This document shows positions 15,068-19,277 of a stretch of DNA of 19,277 bases, in pieces. A program made the position numbers and the translations under genes. A model generated the notes under the pieces. It searched no databases, was not told where the DNA came from, and saw only the letters and a list, made by a program, of their open reading frames with translations. Position 1 is the stretch's first letter, and the number at the start of each line of letters is the position of its first letter. Source of the DNA: Bacteroidota bacterium (GTDB taxonomy: Bacteria > Bacteroidota > Bacteroidia > Bacteroidales > Rikenellaceae); contig JAEZTA010000192.1 in NCBI GenBank assembly GCA_023443765.1, positions 1 to 19,277 on the forward strand, written 5' to 3'.

Positions 15068-15640
15068 TTATTGCTTGGCTTTGGTGTAGACCGTGCCGGT
15101 GCCTTCGAGCGTGAGGGTGTAATCGCCCTCGGCGTTGCGGGCGATCACGCCCGTTTCGGTGAAATCGATGGTCTGGCCGTTGCCGAGGCTCTGGCCCTTG
15201 AGCAGGATTTTACCGGCTTCGCCCTGGAGTTCCCACGAGGCATAGACCAGCGTAGCCATGTTGACCGACTTCGCTTCGCCTTCGACCATGATTTCGACGC
15301 CCATGACGCCTTCGGGGTTGATCGGGTCGGGCATCGTCCAGGTGCCGACGGCTTCGGCGTAGGTGGGATCGGTGGCTACCTTTGTGGCGGCGGTTCCCTC
15401 TTCGAGTTTACCCGTGTAGTCCACGGTGACCGGGGCGCCGAGCAGCATGCCGTTGGCGTCGGTCTTGTCGGCGTCGATGGTCGAGAAGGTGTAGGTGTCG
15501 TCAGCAGTCAGTGCACGGACGGTGACGGTGTTCATCGAAGCGTCGGTGATGATTCCCGAAAAGGTTTTCGGGGTGTTGTCGGCGCAGGCTGCCAGGCCGC
15601 AGACGGCCAGGACGGCAAACAGGGATTTGATGTTTTTCAT
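15068..15640 (-). CDS. Lipocalin-like lipoprotein
   Basis: A 190-residue lipoprotein; MKNIKSLFAVLAVCGLAAC puts the acylated Cys at 19. Residues about 25-90 form a beta-rich part (FSGIITDASMNTVTVRALTA). The C-terminal half has GTWTMPDPINPEGVMGVEIM, then KSVNMATLVYASWELQGEAG and LKGQSLGNGQTIDFTETGVI, the pattern of Bacteroidota proteins annotated as lipocalin family. Lipocalins bind small hydrophobic molecules; no ligand can be named here. It starts 32 nt after the nfnB stop with no TAnnTTTG promoter seen in the gap, so it is probably the last gene of the upstream cluster. Its link to electron transfer is unclear and may be incidental. The two-domain split is my reading of the sequence. Confidence 0.75.
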   Translation of the reverse strand: MKNIKSLFAVLAVCGLAACADNTPKTFSGIITDASMNTVTVRALTADDTYTFSTIDADKTDANGMLLGAPVTVDYTGKLEEGTAATKVATDPTYAEAVGTWTMPDPINPEGVMGVEIMVEGEAKSVNMATLVYASWELQGEAGKILLKGQSLGNGQTIDFTETGVIARNAEGDYTLTLEGTGTVYTKAKQ

Positions 15641-15672
15641 GGTGTGTTATTAAAGGGTTTGCATGTGTTTGC

Positions 15673-17064
15673 TTAGTTTGCGCCTTTTTTTACGTATTCG
15701 TCGATGGCTTTGGCCGCGGTGCGTCCTGCCCCCATGGCCAGAATGACCGTTGCGGCGCCCGTCACGGCATCGCCGCCCGCGAAGACGCCCGGGCGGGTCG
15801 TTGCGCCGTGCTCGTCGGCTGTGATACAGCCGCGGCGGGTGGTTTCCAGTCCGGCGGTCGTGGCGGCCAGCAGTGGGTTGGGCGATGTGCCCAGCGCCAT
15901 GATCACCACGTCGCAGGGAATTTCGAAGTCTGAACCCTCCTTAACCACCGGCGACCGGCGGCCGCTTTCGTCGGGTTCGCCCAGTTCCATCTCTACGCAG
16001 CGCAGCCCCGTGACCCAGCCTTTTTCGTCGCCGAGAACCGCGGTGGGATTGGTGAGCATGCGGAAACAGATGCCCTCCTCTTTGGCGTGGTGGACCTCCT
16101 CGACACGCGCCGGAAGCTCCTTTTCCGAACGGCGGTAGACGATCGTCGCCTCGGCGCCCAGCCGCTTGGCTGTACGCACGGCGTCCATCGCCACGTTGCC
16201 GCCGCCCACGACTACGACGCGCTGCCCGACGTAGATCGGGGTGTCGTACTCTTTGTCATAAGCGTGCATCAGGTTGGCACGCGTGAGGAACTCGTTGGCA
16301 GAAACCACGCCGTTGAGGTTCTCGCCCGGGATGCCCATGAAGCGGGGCAGTCCGGCGCCCGAGCCGATGAAGACGGCGTCGTAACCCTCTTCGTCGAGCA
16401 GCGAGTCGATCGTCACGGTGCGGCCCACGATCACGTCGGTTTCGATCTCGACGCCCAGTCGTTCGACCTGGGCGATTTCGCGCGCCACGATCCGCTCCTT
16501 CGGGAGGCGGAATTCGGGGATGCCGTAGACCAGTACGCCGCCCACCTTGTGCAGCGCCTCGAAGATTTTCACTTCGTAGCCCATGCGGGCCAGGTCGCTG
16601 GCGCAGGCCAGTCCGGCCGGGCCGCTGCCGATAACGGCGACTTTGTGACCGTTGCGGGTTGCGGCGGGCTGTACGGGGGCGCCGTGTTCGAGTTTCCAAT
16701 CGCCGACGAAGCGTTCGAGTTTGCCCACGGCGACCGGTTCGCTCTTGATGCCCAGGATGCACGAACCCTCGCACTGGCTCTCCTGCGGGCAGACGCGGCC
16801 GCAGATCGAGGGCAGCGAACTGTCCTCGGAGATGATGTCGGCGGCCTCCTGCAACCGGCCTTCGTGCAGCGCAGCGATGAAGTCGGGGATGCGGATGCCT
16901 ACGGGGCAGGCCGCCACGCAGCGGGGATTCCTGCAGCGCAGGCAGCGCGAGGCTTCGAGCGTGGCCTCTTCGAGGTCGTAGCCGTAGCAGACCTCCTCGA
17001 AGTTGGTTGCACGGAGTTTGGGGTCTTGTTCGCGCACGGGGACGCGCGGTATCTTGTTTGCCAT
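15673..17064 (-). CDS. nfnB: NADPH-dependent glutamate synthase-like / NfnB-type flavoprotein
   Basis: A 463-residue cytoplasmic flavoprotein, often annotated gltA (NADPH-dependent glutamate synthase) or SudA. The N-terminal part holds two [4Fe-4S] sites: Cys41, 44, 49, 53 and Cys88, 92, 98, 102. An FAD site follows at VIGSGPAGLA (Gly146, 148, 151), then an NADPH Rossmann fold at VVVGGGNVAMDA (Gly287-289) and the closing FAD motif GGDAVTGA near 420-427. No glutaminase or glutamate synthase large subunit is nearby; the preceding gene instead encodes the NfnA-like partner, only 3 nt away. The pair therefore resembles NfnAB, the electron-bifurcating NADH-dependent reduced ferredoxin:NADP+ oxidoreductase, whose two subunits have the same sizes. 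A sulfide dehydrogenase role (SudAB) is possible and cannot be excluded by sequence alone. Confidence 0.9.
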   Translation of the reverse strand: MANKIPRVPVREQDPKLRATNFEEVCYGYDLEEATLEASRCLRCRNPRCVAACPVGIRIPDFIAALHEGRLQEAADIISEDSSLPSICGRVCPQESQCEGSCILGIKSEPVAVGKLERFVGDWKLEHGAPVQPAATRNGHKVAVIGSGPAGLACASDLARMGYEVKIFEALHKVGGVLVYGIPEFRLPKERIVAREIAQVERLGVEIETDVIVGRTVTIDSLLDEEGYDAVFIGSGAGLPRFMGIPGENLNGVVSANEFLTRANLMHAYDKEYDTPIYVGQRVVVVGGGNVAMDAVRTAKRLGAEATIVYRRSEKELPARVEEVHHAKEEGICFRMLTNPTAVLGDEKGWVTGLRCVEMELGEPDESGRRSPVVKEGSDFEIPCDVVIMALGTSPNPLLAATTAGLETTRRGCITADEHGATTRPGVFAGGDAVTGAATVILAMGAGRTAAKAIDEYVKKGAN

Positions 17065-17067
17065 AAT

Positions 17068-17952
17068 TTACTTATCTAAGCCTATTTTACATGCGTGCCC
17101 GGCTTCGCGTTCGGCCTCGATGGCCGCGGCGCGCTGCTCCTGGGTGCGGTACATGCCCTGGCGGCGCATCGCCTCGTCGAAATCAACCTCGTGGGCGTCG
17201 AACTCCGGGCCGTCGACGCACGTGAAACGCGTCTTGCCGCCGACCGTCACGCGGCAGGCGCCGCACATGCCCGTCCCGTCGACCATCAGCGCGTTGAGCG
17301 ACACGGTGGTTTTCAGGTCGTATTTCTTCGTGGTGAGGGCCACGAATTTCATCATGATCATCGGGCCGATGGCGATACATTCGTCGTAGTGCTTGCCTTC
17401 TTTCTCGATCAGTTCGCCGATCAGCGCCGTCACGAGGCCTTTGAATCCCTCGGAACCGTCGTCGGTGGCGATGTAGAGGTTTTCGGCCACGGCACGCATG
17501 GCGTCGGTGTAGATGAGCATCTGCTTGTTCTTGGCGCCGATGATGACATCGGCCTTCACGCCGTGTTCGTGAAGCCACTTGACCTGCGGATAGACCGGGG
17601 CCGTGCCCACGCCGCCTGCGACGAAGAGGTAGTGCCGTTTGCGCAGCTCTTCGAGGGGGATGTTGACGAATTCCGACGGGTGGCCCAGCGGACCTGCGAA
17701 GTCGGCAAGGGATTCGCCCTGCTCCCGGGCGCAGATTTTGCGCGTAGAGGCGCCGATGGCTTGCGTGACGATGGTCACGCTGCCCTCCGCGGCGTCGAAA
17801 TCGGAGATCGTGAGCGGAATGCGCTCACCGTGTTCGTCGACGCGCACGATGACGAATTGGCCGGGCCGGGCCGAGCGTGCGACGCGCGGCGCGAGGATCT
17901 TCATCAGCCAGATGCCCTCTGCAAGGAGCCTTTTTTCAAGAATGGGGTACAT
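17068..17952 (-). CDS. nfnA: Sulfide/dihydroorotate dehydrogenase-like FAD/NAD-binding protein (NfnA-type)
   Basis: A 294-residue protein of the ferredoxin-NADP reductase family. The FAD domain shows RIPLTISDFDAAEGSVTIVT (residues 44-63), the NAD-binding domain VAGGVGTAPVYPQVK (111-125). Near the C-terminus a [2Fe-2S] site is seen in VDGTGMCGACRV (Asp225, Cys230, Cys233) with Cys245 in RFTCVDGPEF. This order and length match NfnA and the PyrK-like family. It makes the small subunit of a complex with the next gene, 3 nt downstream, that would move electrons among NADH, ferredoxin and NADP+. The in-frame GTG at 17979 would overlap the preceding gene's stop; ATG 17952 fits the family start (MYPILEKRLLAEGIWLMKI) and leaves 23 nt after that stop. 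Confidence 0.9.
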   Translation of the reverse strand: MYPILEKRLLAEGIWLMKILAPRVARSARPGQFVIVRVDEHGERIPLTISDFDAAEGSVTIVTQAIGASTRKICAREQGESLADFAGPLGHPSEFVNIPLEELRKRHYLFVAGGVGTAPVYPQVKWLHEHGVKADVIIGAKNKQMLIYTDAMRAVAENLYIATDDGSEGFKGLVTALIGELIEKEGKHYDECIAIGPMIMMKFVALTTKKYDLKTTVSLNALMVDGTGMCGACRVTVGGKTRFTCVDGPEFDAHEVDFDEAMRRQGMYRTQEQRAAAIEAEREAGHACKIGLDK

Positions 17953-17975
17953 TATATCCGTTATGTGTTTGTGTG

Positions 17976-19055
17976 TCACTCTTCGATGATCGCCGATACC
18001 CGGATGCGCCGCATGGGCCGCACGGGATCGTTGGTCACCACCACGAGGTGTTCGGTCAGCACGCCGTAGTCCTGCGTGCGGGGATCGAGCAGGACTTCGC
18101 AGCGGAGCGAATCCCCGGGGGCGATTTTCCGGCCCGGAGCGAACGTCGTGGCTATGTGTCCTTCGCCCTCGACGGCCCGCACGATCAGTTCCGCGTCGCC
18201 CGTGTTCGAGAGCGTAAAGTGCATTCTCCGAACCGGTCCCGCATGCTTAACCGGGCCAAATTTAAGGATATTTTCCGAAAAATCGGCTTTCGGGGCCTTT
18301 TGTGTTGCATCCGCAGGTTGCGGATCGACGCCGATGCCGTGTGTGACGACCGTCGTGCCGTTGCTGCGTCCGTCGACAGTGACCTCCAATGCATCGCGCA
18401 CGGTCCCGTAGCGGGGCTTGTCGGCGGGAATGAGGTAGGAGAAGTTGATCTCGCCCCGTTCGCCCGGCGCGATCTGCTTCGGATAGTCGGCCCGGAGCAG
18501 GCCGCTCGCCGTTTCGGGACGCAGTTCGAGGCGGACCGGGCGTTTGGAGGTGTTCGCATAACCGATCGTTCCCTGGACCTGCTTGCCCTGATATATATAG
18601 GAGAAGGCGTTGAGCGTCGAGGCCAGCCGCAACCCTCCGCCGGCATCGACGGGGTAGAGTTCCTCGACCGTTTTCTGCCGAGGGATGACGCTGCCCTGGA
18701 TGGTGAGCGTTGCGATTTTCCGCTTCTCCGAGGAGTAGACCCACAGCTCCTTGGTGAAGGCGCCCGGGCGGTTGGCGGGGTCGTAGGTGACGGTGACCTG
18801 GGTTTTCTCGCCCGGAAGGATCGGTTTTTTCGAAAAATCGGGGACCGTGCAACCGCACGTGGTCACCACGTCGAGGATCACCAGGGGGCTGTCGCTGCCG
18901 TTTACACCCGTGAAGGTGTGGCTTACCCGACCGTCGGACTCGCGGATCGAGCCGAAGTCCCATGTGTCGGGCCGGAAGGTCAGGTGTTCCTGTGCCGAGG
19001 CCGTTAAGGCGCATAATGCCAGGAGGATAAGGAAAATAATGCGTTTCGAGATCAT
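17976..19055 (-). CDS. DUF1573 domain secreted protein
   Basis: A 359-residue exported protein; signal peptide MISKRIIFLILLALCALTAS, cut near SAQ. The first domain (about residues 25-115) is a DUF1573 immunoglobulin-like fold: FRPDTWDFGSIRESDGRVSH, then VTTCGCTVPDFSKKPILPGE and VTYDPANRPGAFTKELWVYS. The middle repeats a similar beta-sandwich theme, and the end (FSENILKFGPVKHAGPVRRM) looks like another such domain. Function is unknown; the CGC motif is typical of the family. The reading frame stays open upstream to 19211 and into the tRNA gene, but the ATG at 19055 starts a clear signal peptide and has a promoter right before it, so it is the start used. It precedes nfnA and probably leads the four-gene cluster. 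Confidence 0.88.
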   Translation of the reverse strand: MISKRIIFLILLALCALTASAQEHLTFRPDTWDFGSIRESDGRVSHTFTGVNGSDSPLVILDVVTTCGCTVPDFSKKPILPGEKTQVTVTYDPANRPGAFTKELWVYSSEKRKIATLTIQGSVIPRQKTVEELYPVDAGGGLRLASTLNAFSYIYQGKQVQGTIGYANTSKRPVRLELRPETASGLLRADYPKQIAPGERGEINFSYLIPADKPRYGTVRDALEVTVDGRSNGTTVVTHGIGVDPQPADATQKAPKADFSENILKFGPVKHAGPVRRMHFTLSNTGDAELIVRAVEGEGHIATTFAPGRKIAPGDSLRCEVLLDPRTQDYGVLTEHLVVVTNDPVRPMRRIRVSAIIEE

Positions 19056-19078
19056 TTCTTTACGATTTGTGCGACATG

Positions 19079-19112
19079 CAAAGATACTTTTTTTACGAAA
19101 AATTCGTGCAAT
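19079..19112 (-). promoter_or_regulatory. Bacteroidota-type promoter of the DUF1573 gene
   Basis: On the minus strand a perfect -7 box TATCTTTG (19086-19079) sits 24 nt ahead of the ATG at 19055. A -33-like ATTG (19112-19109) lies 22 nt upstream, slightly far. It probably drives the whole cluster down to 15014. Confidence 0.62.
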
Positions 19113-19115
19113 AAT

Positions 19116-19146
19116 TTTGCGGGAATGAAAATTTGCTATATATTTG
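19116..19146 (+). promoter_or_regulatory. Bacteroidota-type promoter of tRNA-Asn
   Basis: TTTG (19116-19119) and TATATTTG (19139-19146) are 19 nt apart, an exact -33/-7 pair. Transcription would begin near 19152, about 30 nt before the tRNA. It is back to back with the DUF1573 promoter, with only a few bases between the two -33 boxes. Confidence 0.8.
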
Positions 19147-19181
19147 CACTCCGAAACAACGGAACAATTTGTTTCGAAAAA

Positions 19182-19255
19182 GCCTGAATAGCTCAGTTGG
19201 TTAGAGCACATGACTGTTAATCATGGGGTCCTAGGTTCAAGTCCTTGTTCAGGCG
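19182..19255 (+). tRNA. tRNA-Asn (anticodon GTT)
   Basis: A 74-nt cloverleaf: acceptor stem GCCTGAA/TTCAGGC, D-arm AGCTCAGTTGGTTAGAGC, anticodon stem CATGA/TCATG with loop CTGTTAA (anticodon GTT at 19216-19218), T-loop TTCAAGT, discriminator G at 19255. CCA is not encoded. The T-stem CTAGG/CCTTG has one T-T mismatch at its second pair, a small oddity that need not impair function. It reads Asn codons AAC and AAU. Nothing further can be seen in the last 22 bases of the window. Confidence 0.95.
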
Positions 19256-19277
19256 CAGATGCGCGAGGGTTGCGTAA

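Noticed and set aside
19056..19211. An N-terminal extension of 52 residues for the DUF1573 protein
   Set aside because: It would begin inside the tRNA-Asn gene and run through both promoters. ATG 19055 starts a standard signal peptide right after a promoter.
1..19277. Insertion sequences, transposases, integrases, attachment sites or CRISPR arrays
   Set aside because: No transposase or integrase motifs, no long terminal inverted repeats and no regularly spaced repeats were seen. The tRNA-Asn is a common integration target, but no repeated 3' end of it is visible in this window.

Overview
The window looks like chromosomal DNA from a GC-rich member of the Bacteroidota, most likely an Alistipes-like gut bacterium (Rikenellaceae). 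This rests on SusC/SusD proteins, BACON domains, an ECF sigma/FecR pair, DUF4254, DUF4886 and DUF1573 proteins, and several promoters of the Bacteroidota form (TTG-like -33 box, about 20 nt, TAnnTTTG -7 box). The genus is an inference; no rRNA is present.

Layout. The left end (1-249, minus) is the start of a secreted glucosaminidase cut by the window edge. Divergent from it are a DUF4254 protein and an overlapping family 9 glycosyltransferase (319-2035), probably for surface glycan or LPS assembly, closed by a hairpin terminator (2166-2196). From 2252 to 12993 a Sus-like glycan acquisition locus runs on the plus strand: BACON/DUF4886 lipoprotein, ECF sigma factor, FecR anti-sigma factor, SusC with an N-terminal STN signalling domain, SusD, a phosphodiester glycosidase (NAGPA/DUF2233) lipoprotein and a BACON/beta-helix lipoprotein. 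A strong terminator (13007-13046) separates it from a secreted xylose-isomerase-like TIM-barrel protein (13052-13984), which has its own terminator. Convergent to that is a second, soluble NAGPA-family protein (14065-14907, minus) with its own promoter.

The right part is a minus-strand cluster, read from DUF1573 protein to NfnA-like, NfnB-like and a lipocalin-like lipoprotein, ending in a palindromic terminator (15014-15043). Its promoter is back to back with the promoter of a plus-strand tRNA-Asn (19182-19255).

How the genes may work together. SusC/SusD would bind and import a glycan at the outer membrane. SusC's STN domain would report substrate to FecR, which would release the sigma factor to raise expression of the locus. 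No recognisable classical glycoside hydrolase, polysaccharide lyase or sulfatase catalytic domain was found; the enzymes seen are a phosphodiester glycosidase, an SGNH-like DUF4886 hydrolase and a TIM-barrel protein. The ligand may therefore be a phosphodiester-containing or acylated glycan. The most unusual single feature is a run of nine C in fecR, where gain or loss of one base would cut the anti-sigma factor off before its membrane segment, a possible phase switch. No stretch longer than about 220 bases lacks a gene or RNA gene.
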